Shown here piece after piece: positions 8,005 through 15,478 of a stretch of 64,000 bases of DNA. Within the stretch, counting starts at the first letter, position 1. The number at the start of each line of letters is the position of its first letter. The stretch covers positions 558,001-622,000 of the forward strand of contig CAVUSJ010000004.1 in NCBI GenBank assembly GCA_963744105.1, in the 5' to 3' direction. Origin of the DNA: DASUPK01 sp963744105 (GTDB lineage Bacteria > Actinomycetota > Thermoleophilia > Solirubrobacterales > 70-9). The position numbers were made by a program, and so were the translations under genes. Under the pieces are notes generated by a model that made no database searches, was not told the DNA's origin, and was given only the letters and a program-made list of their open reading frames with translations.

Positions 8005-8040
8005 CGAGCGGCGGTCCCTCCGGGGGCCGTTCGCCTTTTT
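8005..8040 (+). terminator. Intrinsic terminator after the 58-residue gene
   Basis: A GC-rich stem (GCGGCGGTCCC with GGGGGCCGTTCGC, one G-T pair and a bulge, loop TCC) is followed directly by TTTTT at 8036-8040. Orientation fits the end of the 7801-7977 transcript. Confidence 0.7.
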
Positions 8041-8061
8041 GACTCAGCGAGCGTGAAAGAC

Positions 8062-8249
8062 GGCCGGGTAGCGCGGCTCGCAAGAACGGCACCCGATTCA
8101 AGCCGCGGCGCCGTAGGTCCCGATCTTCATATAGCGAGGGTCCCTCCCCGGATGAGGGGCCCTCGCGTCGAATCGTTACCGATTTTCGATGATTTTGCGA
8201 GTAGCGAGACCTCTCACCGAGGCTCTCAGGCCGGGTAGCGCGGCTCGCA
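8062..8249. repeat. 21-bp direct repeats around a 13-bp hairpin
   Basis: An exact 21-bp sequence at 8062-8082 recurs at 8229-8249, starting GGCCGGGTAGC and ending GGCTCGCA. Between them, 8134-8166 forms a 13-bp stem (GCGAGGGTCCCTC with GAGGGGCCCTCGC, one G-T pair, 7-nt loop). No gene lies inside. The arrangement could be a decayed mobile element with terminal repeats or a bidirectional termination region. Confidence 0.6.
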
Positions 8250-8257
8250 TGCAATGC

Positions 8258-8279
8258 GCCGCTTCTCGTCCAAAGCGGC
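8258..8279. repeat. GCCGCTT/AAGCGGC hairpin at SnoaL paralogue B stop
   Basis: GCCGCTT-ctcgtcca-AAGCGGC abuts the stop codon of the minus-strand SnoaL-like gene. The loop TCTCGTCCA is conserved among the copies at 5471 and 8265 and in partial copies at 12091 and 15509. Confidence 0.55.
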
Positions 8280-8677
8280 TATTCCGACAGCTCGGCGGCT
8301 TCGAGGGCTTCGTGCATCTCCTGATACAGGCAGATGCGGGCGACCAGGCCACCGCGAACCTCGAAGATGAACGCGCTCCGAGCCACGGTCTCGATGCCAT
8401 CCCGCCCTCGGACGTAAGCGGTGTTGGGAACGACTACCGAATCAGCGGACTTGATGAACCGGTTCGGCTCGACATCGACCTGCTCGAACGTGTCGAGGAA
8501 GCCCTGGTAGAAGCGCAGGACCTCTTCCAGGCCCCGGTAGACACCTGCCTCCAGCCCCCGAGACGCCGACCAATCCACTTCCAACTCGGGGTGGCTCAGC
8601 TCCCGCAAGGCCTCGAAGTCGCGCCGGTTATAGGCGGCGATGGAGCGCTGCACGATCTCGACGTTCTCCTGCGACAT
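8279..8677 (-). CDS. SnoaL/NTF2-like protein, paralogue B
   Basis: This 132-residue SnoaL-like protein begins MSQENVEIVQRSIAAYNRRD and ends EALEAAELSE. The predicted ligand-cavity elements are VYRGLEEVLRFYQGF and VVVPNTAYVRGRDG. It is closest in layout to paralogue D. Its upstream DNA lacks the GATACT-9-ATG signature; TATATC lies 6 nt before the ATG instead, so it may be leaderless by a divergent promoter. The role is unknown. Confidence 0.8.
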   Translation of the reverse strand: MSQENVEIVQRSIAAYNRRDFEALRELSHPELEVDWSASRGLEAGVYRGLEEVLRFYQGFLDTFEQVDVEPNRFIKSADSVVVPNTAYVRGRDGIETVARSAFIFEVRGGLVARICLYQEMHEALEAAELSE

Positions 8678-8849
8678 CGCACGGATATACGGGCTGAGGG
8701 CTGGCTAAGGCTTGGCTTAGCGAGATCGTGCGGTAAGCCTTCTCAGCACATCACCCGGGGTCCCTTCGGTAGCGACCACCGATGTCTCAGGCCGGGGGAA
8801 GACCTAGGTTGAACGCATAGTCGCCACCACAATCCGAGGAGGGCACCCG

Positions 8850-8963
8850 ATGAGGTTCAAAGCGAAGGGTTGGCCGAAGAAAGTGACGACGAAGAGGCGC
8901 ACGGTGTCGGTGCACCGCTCGAAGGGCACCCTGATCGGGCGGCATCGCACGACGAAGAAGTGA
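8850..8963 (+). CDS. 37-residue strongly basic microprotein
   Basis: The ATG follows the excellent Shine-Dalgarno CCGAGGAGGG at 7-8 nt spacing. The product MRFKAKGWPKKVTTKRRTVS, then VHRSKGTLIGRHRTTKK, has about 14 Lys/Arg and no acidic residue. The size and charge suggest nucleic-acid or membrane binding, or a ribosome-associated peptide, but no family was recognised. It stands alone with 172 bp upstream and 147 bp downstream free of genes, inside the second tRNA-bounded segment. Confidence 0.6.
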   Translation: MRFKAKGWPKKVTTKRRTVSVHRSKGTLIGRHRTTKK

Positions 8964-9110
8964 CCGAGTAGCTCTGCCACTTCTTTTGGTGAGCGGAGCG
9001 CGGTCCGTCTTCGAGAGATCGGGCCCGATTCGTCTATCGACCACCCGCGGATGGTTGAGCGGAGTCGTCCCGCGGACTGACCCCGCCCGAGCTGTCGCAT
9101 ATCGTCCCGC

Positions 9111-9524
9111 TCAGTCTGCCGCGCGCGTGGCGAGTGCATCGGCCATCAGCGGTGCCAGCGCCGCGCGATCGAAGTAGACCTCGTTTCGCTTCACTCGACC
9201 TTCCTCGACCAGGACCAGGTCCATGCCGTCGACTTCGACGCTCTCCTCTCCTCCGGGGACACGGAACGAGGCGCGCCACAGGCCCGCCGCGCCGTCGGTG
9301 TCCGCGAGGGGGAACGTTTCCTTAACGCTCCAGTGCATCTGCCACCGGCTGAACAGCTTGGTCAGATAATGGGTCAAGGCGTCGGGCCCCTCGACGGCCC
9401 CGCGGGTGTTGGGATCGACATAGATCAGGTCGTCCGTGTAGCAGGCGACCACCCGCACCACGTCCTGGTCGTTCCAGGCCTCGATCAGGGGCTTGGAAAT
9501 GGCGTACAGCTCGTCGATGTCCAT
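9111..9524 (-). CDS. SnoaL/NTF2-like protein of a different subfamily
   Basis: The 137-residue NTF2-fold protein runs DIDELYAISKPLIEAWNDQD, VVACYTDDLIYVDPNTRG, GPDALTHYLTKLFSRW, and VDGMDLVLVEEGRVKRNEVY with the usual terminal strand. It lacks the MSQENVE start and AAGLSE end and has no hairpin module, so it is not one of the dispersed paralogues. Related proteins are annotated as nuclear transport factor 2 family or ester cyclase. Substrate unknown. Confidence 0.75.
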   Translation of the reverse strand: MDIDELYAISKPLIEAWNDQDVVRVVACYTDDLIYVDPNTRGAVEGPDALTHYLTKLFSRWQMHWSVKETFPLADTDGAAGLWRASFRVPGGEESVEVDGMDLVLVEEGRVKRNEVYFDRAALAPLMADALATRAAD

Positions 9525-9686
9525 CGCAAATCCTCTCGTGGGGTCCGCTTGCGGAGGGATTGGAGAACCGGATTATCAATCTGCTGGGGCCGGCGAACGC
9601 AAACAGTTTGAACAGGACCTACTCCTGCGTAATGGCCAGGACGACCGGATCCGTCTCGGTGGTGCGCTCGTCGGCGTTGTAGCCGA

Positions 9687-9714
9687 GTCACAGGTTCGAA
9701 TCCTGTCGGGCGCG
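9687..9714 (+). repeat. tRNA-Arg 3'-end, copy 3 (short)
   Basis: This copy holds only the T arm and acceptor 3' strand, identical to the other copies from GTCACAGG to the end. The upstream CCGA matches the anticodon stem with two bases missing. The remaining 5' part is unrelated. No full tRNA surrounds it. It lies 36 bp from the stop of the DUF2252 gene. Confidence 0.75.
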
Positions 9715-9749
9715 CTGGCTCTACACGGGCAGCCCGTAAGACTGCTCGG

Positions 9750-11135
9750 TCAGGCGCTTGTTTCCGCGGCGAGACGCCCGCCCGCAACCGCTTCCTTCAG
9801 AGCTTGGTAGTCGCGTTCGTTCTGGTCGGCGTAGGCAGCCGAGAACCTCCCGATCGCCCGGTCGAATGTATCCGACTTGCCCAGGTAGGCGGCGATAGCG
9901 ACCCTGTCGCCCGAACGCGCGTGGGCGCGGGCAAGCGTCCAGCCGCACATCCGCCCCCAGAGCTCGATGCCGGCGCCAGTCATCCCCTCGATATCGGCGG
10001 ATCCCTTCCAGTCACGGAGCTGCCTGACGTAGTAATCACGCTCGTCGCCCAGCCAGGCGAATCGCTCCCAGCCCAGGAAGATGTCGCTGGCCGCCTGCAT
10101 CAGCCGCTGCCCGGCGACAACGCGCTCGCCGTGGTTGGAGAACTCGCTCGGTGAGGTGAACTCCTCGATCACGGAGGCATCGGCTTCCTTGATCTGCAAG
10201 AACAACGGAGCATCCTGATCGTCGAGCAGCAGCAGGATCCAGGCCTGGGTCCCCACGCTTCCCACGCCCACCACCTTGCGAGCGAGGTGCGCGAACCGGT
10301 ACTGCTCGAGCAGGCTCCGGCGATCGCCTTCCAGCGTGTCTCGATAGGAGCGGATGAATGCGTCCATCGCCTCCAGCACCGCCTCAGGCTCGATCCCGCC
10401 CACGAGCTCTTCGACGGGGGTGATCAGCGGCGGCTGATGAAGGATCCTGCACTCGCCGTCTACCACCTCGGCGAGCTTCGAGAAGGCCTGCACGCTGTCG
10501 TGGGCACGGGCCTTGGCGATCGCCTTCCAGACGGCGGGCGTCTGCGTGCGATCAAGGCTCGAGTGAAATCGCGGCAGCATCTCGTCCATGTCGAGGTGGG
10601 CGTACCAGACCTGGAGCATCGACATTTGCGCGAGCTCGCGCATCGCCTCTCGATAGGAGCGCACCGCCCGACGCACGACGCTCTTTCGCGTTTGCTCCGG
10701 GAACCCGTTGTCGCGGCCCGCGATCTCCAGGCTCGCCGCCAAGCGCTTCACGTCCCACTCCCATGGACCCGGCGCGGTCTCATCGAAGTCGTTGACATCG
10801 AAGAAGAGGTGGCGCTCAGGCGAGCCGAAGACTCCGAAGTTGCACAGGTGGGCGTCCCCACAGATCTGCGCCTGAAGCCCCGAGCTCGGGGTGGTGGCCA
10901 GATCTGAGGCCATCGGCAAGGCCGCTCCCCTGTAGTAGCTGAAGGGCGAGGCCAGCATTCGACCATGGCGGATCGGTACGAGTTCCGGAATGCGGGCCTT
11001 CGCCTGCCGCTCCAGCAAGTCGAGGGGGCTCGTTCTGGCGGAGGGCGGCTCCCAGACGGCGTGGCTGGAGCGGCTTACTTTGGCGCGAGCTGTCTTGCCG
11101 CGAGCCACTCGTTCATTAGCCGACGGCCGCTCCAT
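9750..11135 (-). CDS. DUF2252 family protein
   Basis: The 461-residue protein has the DUF2252 core: RMLASPFSYYRGAA near residue 60, CGDAHLCNFGVFGSPE near 92, FDVNDFDETAPGPWEWDVKR near 111, and QYRFAHLARKVVGVGSVGT near 275. The GDAH and NDFDE motifs recall the catalytic loop and metal site of the protein kinase/aminoglycoside phosphotransferase fold, so phosphotransfer is plausible but unproven. The N-terminal 35 residues are basic and probably variable. It is the only large gene of the third tRNA-bounded segment and reads toward copy 3. Confidence 0.85.
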   Translation of the reverse strand: MERPSANERVARGKTARAKVSRSSHAVWEPPSARTSPLDLLERQAKARIPELVPIRHGRMLASPFSYYRGAALPMASDLATTPSSGLQAQICGDAHLCNFGVFGSPERHLFFDVNDFDETAPGPWEWDVKRLAASLEIAGRDNGFPEQTRKSVVRRAVRSYREAMRELAQMSMLQVWYAHLDMDEMLPRFHSSLDRTQTPAVWKAIAKARAHDSVQAFSKLAEVVDGECRILHQPPLITPVEELVGGIEPEAVLEAMDAFIRSYRDTLEGDRRSLLEQYRFAHLARKVVGVGSVGTQAWILLLLDDQDAPLFLQIKEADASVIEEFTSPSEFSNHGERVVAGQRLMQAASDIFLGWERFAWLGDERDYYVRQLRDWKGSADIEGMTGAGIELWGRMCGWTLARAHARSGDRVAIAAYLGKSDTFDRAIGRFSAAYADQNERDYQALKEAVAGGRLAAETSA

Positions 11136-11223
11136 GACTTGGTTCCCGGTTTCAGGCTACTCGGCGGAGGGCGAAGCGCCTCGTCCAAAGCCCGGTAGTG
11201 CCAGCTCCCCATGCGAAAGCGAC

Positions 11224-12003
11224 TTAAGCTGGCCCGAGCCAGGTCATCGAGAACTCTGGGCTGAGCTCGTTTCCAGTCACCGTGTCGATGCTGAGATTGG
11301 AGCCCCTGTTCTGGTTCACGTCCACCTGGACGAAGTCGCCCGCCGAGAGCTCGTAGGCCGTCGTAACGGACTGCGTGAACTGGTTGGAGTCGGGCGGAGT
11401 GTCCCCCTGCCCGGCGACCGCCTTGGTGCCATCGACCTCGAGGAACATTGAGCGCGTACCGACATTGCTGCCCTGCCAAAGAACGCTCGCGGTGATCAGG
11501 TAGACGCCGTCGATCGGGGCGGTCAACCTTGAGTTGTTGACGGTGTTGGAGTGCATGCCGGCCACGGTCTTCCAGGTCTCCGTCGTAAAGGCGATCGCCG
11601 TGGTGCTGCTATCTGGGATGGTCTGGCCGGCGGTTCTGCGCACCCGGGCGGTCGGGATTGTCGCGACGTTGGCCGGCAACACGGAGCCCGCCCCAAGATC
11701 CGCGCTCCCAACCGACCCGTCCAGGATGTTCTGGCCAGTAATCGTCCCAGGCGCAATGTTGCCACCGGTGAGCGAGCGATCCGCGACCTTGTTGCCGTTC
11801 ACAGACCCGTCGGCAAGCTTCGCGCTCGTGACCGCGCCGTCCCTGATCTTCCCGGTCTTTACGGCGCCATTCACGATGCTCCTCGCGGTCACCACGTTCC
11901 TGCCGAGGCTGACCGCGTAGGCGCCGCCGCCCAGCGCGACGAACAGGGCGATCGCGGCGAGCACAAAGGCGGGCGACGGCCGCTTTCGGGTGACCCATTC
12001 CAC
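11224..12003 (-). CDS. Secreted or anchored repeat protein with C1q/TNF-like C-terminus
   Basis: This 259-residue exported protein has a hydrophobic segment at residues 11-32 (AFVLAAIALFVALGGGAYAV). Residues 35-100 hold a run of short imperfect repeats of the type I-V-N-G-A-V-K-T-G-K-I, D-G-A-V-T-S-A-K-L. The C-terminal domain of about 140 residues contains APIDGVYLITASVLW and a late DFVQVDVNQN strand, resembling the C1q/TNF jelly roll. It is likely displayed on the cell surface. The neighbour at 12650 has the same export segment and repeat linker, so the two form a related pair around SnoaL paralogue C. Confidence 0.7.
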   Translation of the reverse strand: MEWVTRKRPSPAFVLAAIALFVALGGGAYAVSLGRNVVTARSIVNGAVKTGKIRDGAVTSAKLADGSVNGNKVADRSLTGGNIAPGTITGQNILDGSVGSADLGAGSVLPANVATIPTARVRRTAGQTIPDSSTTAIAFTTETWKTVAGMHSNTVNNSRLTAPIDGVYLITASVLWQGSNVGTRSMFLEVDGTKAVAGQGDTPPDSNQFTQSVTTAYELSAGDFVQVDVNQNRGSNLSIDTVTGNELSPEFSMTWLGPA

Positions 12004-12052
12004 TGCGCGAGGCTATGCGGCCCGGGATGAGTCTGTCAAGCATTCGCATCCG

Positions 12053-12066
12053 CTTTCCATGCGGAA
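12053..12066. repeat. Degenerate GCATGG-type hairpin between genes
   Basis: TCCGC-TTTCCAT-GCGGA lies in the 102-bp gap between the secreted-protein gene and SnoaL paralogue C, followed by the partial motif TCTCGTCCAAAGCG at 12091. Together they mirror the tandem arrangement at 5447-5489. Confidence 0.4.
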
Positions 12067-12105
12067 GGGGGGTATCCGGTTAGCTGCCCCATCTCGTCCA
12101 AAGCG

Positions 12106-12498
12106 CTACTCCGACAGCCCGGCGGCTTCGAGGGCCTCATCTCGGTCGCCGTAGACCTTGAACCGAACCAGCACGCCATCGCGAATGGTGAACTCGTGAG
12201 CGTTTCGGAGCTCGACCGGTACGCCACTCCCCGTCCCCGTGGCATGAACCTTCACCAAGACCAGTACGCGCTCATCGTCGACGTCGACAAAGCGCTCCGG
12301 CTCGAAACTCAGCTCCGCCCAAGGCCCCTCCACGCGGAATCTCCGCAGCTCCTCGATGCCGCGCATCACGGGCCGGTCCGGATACACCGCCGTGAAATCG
12401 AACTCGATATTCGGTGCCATCCGCTCGGCCCAGGTGGCGAACAACGCGCCGGGAGCCTGGTAGCTCTCGCGGACCGCCTCGACGTTCCCCTCCGACAT
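12106..12498 (-). CDS. SnoaL/NTF2-like protein, paralogue C
   Basis: The 130-residue protein begins MSEGNVEAVRESYQAPGALF and ends DEALEAAGLSE. The cavity helix is GIEELRRFRVEGPW and late strands are LVKVHATGTGSGVPVELRN. The ATG at 12498 is chosen over the longer frame to 12663 because GATACT precedes it by exactly 9 nt and homology to the paralogues starts there. Function unknown. It is flanked by two exported proteins. Confidence 0.8.
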   Translation of the reverse strand: MSEGNVEAVRESYQAPGALFATWAERMAPNIEFDFTAVYPDRPVMRGIEELRRFRVEGPWAELSFEPERFVDVDDERVLVLVKVHATGTGSGVPVELRNAHEFTIRDGVLVRFKVYGDRDEALEAAGLSE

Positions 12499-12507
12499 CG
12501 CCGACGC

Positions 12508-12540
12508 AGTATCTCGTGAAGACCGCTCCTTTCCATGCAG
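12508..12540 (-). promoter_or_regulatory. Leaderless promoter module of SnoaL paralogue C
   Basis: On the minus strand TGCATGGAAAGGAG, then GATACT (12508-12513), then 9 nt to the ATG at 12498. GGAAAG to GATACT is 15 bp. Confidence 0.6.
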
Positions 12541-12649
12541 GGGGCTATCCCTTTGACGAGAAGGTGGCGTTCGGCTTGCGGCCACCGTATGAATCCGGGA
12601 GGCTTCCGCCGACCATGGCCTTGACGTGTCAACGGAGAGAGGAAGCAAC

Positions 12650-13213
12650 ATGAGCCAGATCAAATACCTGTTTCGGCTGAGGCCCCCAAGCCCGGCGATG
12701 ATCGTCGCGCTCGTCGCGGTCTTCCTGGGGCTCGCCGGGGGGACTTATGCGGCGATCGGCACCCAACAGATCAAGAACAAGTCGATCAGCACCAAGAAGA
12801 TCAAGGGGAGCGCGGTTACCACGGCGAAGCTGGCGCCAAACGAGCGCTCCGAGGGCTTCTCCAAACGAACCCTCGGAGGGACCGGAATCTCGCTTGGGGC
12901 GACCGAACAGACGGTCATCTCGTTGAGCCTCCCCGCCAGCGGCCACTACATCGTCAACGCCAGCACAGGGATCGCGGGCAACGGCGCAACCAACACAGCG
13001 GCCGTTTGCTCGCTTCGCGACGACGGGACAGACATCGCCGTGGGCGGAGGATCGGCGCTGGGCTCGGGCCAGATCAGCGGAAGCGTTGCCCTCACCGGAA
13101 CCTCGGATGGCGGGACCGTGAGCCTGGTCTGCAGCCAGGCGATTGCGGCCACCACAATCTCGAAGAACCAGGAGATCACAGCCAGTCGCGTCGGGACGCT
13201 CACCACGCAATAA
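12650..13213 (+). CDS. Secreted protein with IKN/TAK repeat linker
   Basis: This 187-residue exported protein has a hydrophobic segment AMIVALVAVFLGLAGGTYAA at residues 16-35, a repeat-like linker (QQIKNKSISTKKIKGSAVTT) and a C-terminal beta-rich domain with two cysteines (AAVCSLRDDG and LVCSQAIA) likely forming a disulfide. The ATG at 12650 follows GAGAGGAAG. The export segment and linker match the 11224 gene; the C-terminal domain differs. Surface localisation is inferred. Confidence 0.7.
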   Translation: MSQIKYLFRLRPPSPAMIVALVAVFLGLAGGTYAAIGTQQIKNKSISTKKIKGSAVTTAKLAPNERSEGFSKRTLGGTGISLGATEQTVISLSLPASGHYIVNASTGIAGNGATNTAAVCSLRDDGTDIAVGGGSALGSGQISGSVALTGTSDGGTVSLVCSQAIAATTISKNQEITASRVGTLTTQ

Positions 13214-13241
13214 GCGGGGACCGAGCGTCCGACAAGGGTGC

Positions 13242-13271
13242 GGGCGGGCCAGCCAGCTGGTCGGCTCGCCC
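13242..13271. terminator. Long imperfect palindrome after secreted-protein gene
   Basis: GGGCGGGCCAGCCAG and CTGGTCGGCTCGCCC pair with three mismatches, 29 bp after the TAA. There is no T-run, so Rho-independent termination is plausible only in the GC-rich, tail-less form common in actinomycetes. Confidence 0.45.
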
Positions 13272-13384
13272 ACGCCTACCAGCTCAGGTCTCTGCGATGA
13301 GGGAGCAAGGGTCAGGATCGCGGCCATCTCAATTCTGGGCGAGCGCCGGAGCCGTCTCGTCGGGACTCCCGGGCGCCGGCGGAC

Positions 13385-13545
13385 GCGAGGGCAACAAAAA
13401 GGCAACAGACGGGACGGAGTCCAGCCGAACCCAGACGAACTCGAATCCCGGTCCAGAGCCGAATCCCGAGCCCAGACGAGCTCCACCGAACTCCCGACGC
13501 GGTCTACGAAACCGAAGGTCACAGGTTCGAATCCTGTCGGGCGCG
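13385..13545 (+). repeat. 161-bp repeat copy 4 with tRNA-Arg(ACG) 3' half
   Basis: This copy has the same length as 140-300 and is nearly identical, including the 47-bp tRNA-Arg half at 13499-13545 and the CGAATCCCG direct repeats. The frame across it stays open here but has a TAG in copy 1. It is the last copy; genes to its right look like the ordinary chromosome. It probably marks the outer end of the array of insertions. Confidence 0.85.
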
Positions 13546-13600
13546 CTGCGAAGTCCCCGCCGGGAAGTGGTCCGGCGCCCGGGTCGCGATACTGGCCATC

Positions 13601-14881
13601 ATGAAGGAGACGGAACTCCTTCGGAACCGGGACTTCCGTCTCGTCGCCGGGTCAGTGGGCCTATCGGCGCTGGGCGATTGGGTCGCGATCGTGGCGCTCG
13701 GGCTCCAGGTGAAGGAGGTCACCGACTCTGGGTTCGCGGTTGCCGGGCTCTGGATCTGCCTCTTCGGTCCCTCCGTCGCAGTGGCGGCTCACGCCGGGCT
13801 CCTGGTCGACCGATTCGAGGCGACCCGCCTCCTGGCGACTGTCTCACTGCTCGGAGCCGCGGTGGCCGCAGCGCTCGGCTTCACGACAACTACCGCGACC
13901 GTGCTTGCGCTCACGGCGCTGCTCGGACTCGTCCTGGCGGTCACCCAGCCCGCGGAGTTCGCCCTCGTGCCGCCGCTGGCAGGCAGGCGCCACGTCCAGG
14001 CGGCAAACGGCTACGTCGAGACCGCTCGCTACATCGGCTTCGGCATCGGACCCGTCCTCGGGAGCTTCCTGTTCGCGGCCGGTGGACTCGAGCTGGCGAT
14101 GCTCGTCGATGCGGCGACATTCGCAGCGGTCGGTTGCGCCGCGCTGGCGCTGGGCGTACGCCGCGAGCCGATCGCGCCGGGGGAGACCGATCAGACACCA
14201 CGGGCGCGTGATGGGATCGCATATTTGTTTCGAGACAGGGTCCTCTCGCTGGCAATGACCGTTGCTTTCGCGTCCCTTCTGTTCATGTCGGCGGTCTGGG
14301 TCGGCGAGTTGTTCTTCGTCCAAGACGTGCTCGACAGGGGGGGCGCCGGGTATGGGTTGATGCTGTCGATCTGGACGGTCGGGATGGCCCTGGGAGCGCT
14401 GCTGCTGTCTCCTCGGGTCGCCCCGGCCGCCGTGGTCGCCACCGGGCTGGTGGCGGTCGTCGTCCAGGGATCGGCTCTCGGCCTGCCGGCGCTCTGGCTC
14501 AGCTTCGCCTTCTTCCTCGCCTGTTCGTTCGTGGGCGGCGTCGCCCACGGCCTCAAGAACGTCATGTTCCGCAGCCTGATCCATGTCCGCGTGCCCGACG
14601 ACCTGCACGGGCGGGCCTTCGCTGCGTACAACGGGATTCGGAACGCGGCCGAGCTGGGAGCGTTTGCGGCAGGGGGTTTACTCGTCGCGACGATCGGCCC
14701 GCGCGGCACGCTCGCCTACGCCGGTGGCCTCTCGGCGCTCGCCGGGATAATCGGCCTGCTCGCACTGTTGCGCATGTACAAAGGATGGGTGCCGACCGGG
14801 CCCGTGGGCCCGCCGCGACTCGGCGGTCGGGGAAGCTCGGAGCCGCCCGGTCCCGGTCAGCTCGCTCCCGAGGTTGAGTAG
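13601..14881 (+). CDS. MFS transporter (12-helix, efflux type)
   Basis: This 426-residue major-facilitator protein of the MFS_3/EntS-like group begins RNRDFRLVAGSVGLSALGDW in the first helix. It has the loop LLVDRFEATRLL in place of the classic motif A, and about twelve membrane segments in two halves, with a cytoplasmic loop at residues 185-205. The Pro/Gly-rich tail is short and soluble. Such proteins export drugs or siderophores; the substrate is unknown. It is the first gene after the last tRNA repeat. Confidence 0.8.
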   Translation: MKETELLRNRDFRLVAGSVGLSALGDWVAIVALGLQVKEVTDSGFAVAGLWICLFGPSVAVAAHAGLLVDRFEATRLLATVSLLGAAVAAALGFTTTTATVLALTALLGLVLAVTQPAEFALVPPLAGRRHVQAANGYVETARYIGFGIGPVLGSFLFAAGGLELAMLVDAATFAAVGCAALALGVRREPIAPGETDQTPRARDGIAYLFRDRVLSLAMTVAFASLLFMSAVWVGELFFVQDVLDRGGAGYGLMLSIWTVGMALGALLLSPRVAPAAVVATGLVAVVVQGSALGLPALWLSFAFFLACSFVGGVAHGLKNVMFRSLIHVRVPDDLHGRAFAAYNGIRNAAELGAFAAGGLLVATIGPRGTLAYAGGLSALAGIIGLLALLRMYKGWVPTGPVGPPRLGGRGSSEPPGPGQLAPEVE

Positions 14882-15004
14882 GCCGGGCGGCTGGCTCGCT
14901 CGCACTCTCCCATCGCTTCGGTTCGGCGAGGGCAACGAATGGGAAAGCGGCTATTTCGGAGACTCCCGCCCTGGATGCCCATCCGCGTCTGATAGAGGTA
15001 CCCC

Positions 15005-15478
15005 ATGGAAGGAAGGGCACATGGGGTAGCCGTTGGTCCCGGTGACGGGGTTCGCAAACGGAGCCCGTTGGGGGGCGATATCACCTTCATCGTTACGGGC
15101 GAGCAGTCGAATGGAGCCCTCGCCGTGATGGAGGCCGTGAACGCACCGGGGGAGGGCCCCCCATTGCACGTCCACAACCGCGAGGACGAGACCGTCTACG
15201 TCCTGGAGGGCGAGTTTCGGTGGAAGCTCGGCGACGAGCTCAGCGTCAAAGGCCCTGGCTCATTTGTGTTCATTCCGCGCGGGCTGGCGCATACCTGGCA
15301 GATCATGGGCAAGCAGCCCGGCAGGATGCTGATCACCTTCGCGCCGGCCGGTATGGAGAGGTTCTTCGACCGCCTCTCCACACTGACGGAATTCGACCCC
15401 GAGGCGTTTCGCGGCGTCGGCGCCGAATACGGGATGGACGTGGTCGGCCCGCCGCTGGCTGTCTCAGATCCGCTCTAG
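15005..15478 (+). CDS. Cupin-domain protein
   Basis: The 157-residue single-domain cupin has both metal-site motifs: PPLHVHNREDETVYVLEGEF (His, His, Glu ligands) near residue 52 and GSFVFIPRGLAHTW (third His) near 86. AGRMLITFAPAG-like residues follow, as in quercetinase-like small cupins. AGAGGTAC precedes the ATG. A metal-bound dioxygenase or isomerase activity, or simple ligand binding, is possible. Its layout resembles the cupin at 33114, which sits under a TetR; no regulator adjoins this one. Confidence 0.8.
   Translation: MEGRAHGVAVGPGDGVRKRSPLGGDITFIVTGEQSNGALAVMEAVNAPGEGPPLHVHNREDETVYVLEGEFRWKLGDELSVKGPGSFVFIPRGLAHTWQIMGKQPGRMLITFAPAGMERFFDRLSTLTEFDPEAFRGVGAEYGMDVVGPPLAVSDPL

Noticed and set aside
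8062..8249. CRISPR array
   Set aside because: Only two repeats with one long spacer containing a hairpin; no cas genes anywhere in the window.
8675..8692. GATACT-9-ATG promoter for SnoaL paralogue B
   Set aside because: The hexamer at that spacing reads CCGTAT; only a nearby TATATC is promoter-like, so B is excluded from the five-member motif set.
1..13545. Prophage
   Set aside because: No structural, lysis, replication or integrase gene is present between the tRNA repeats.
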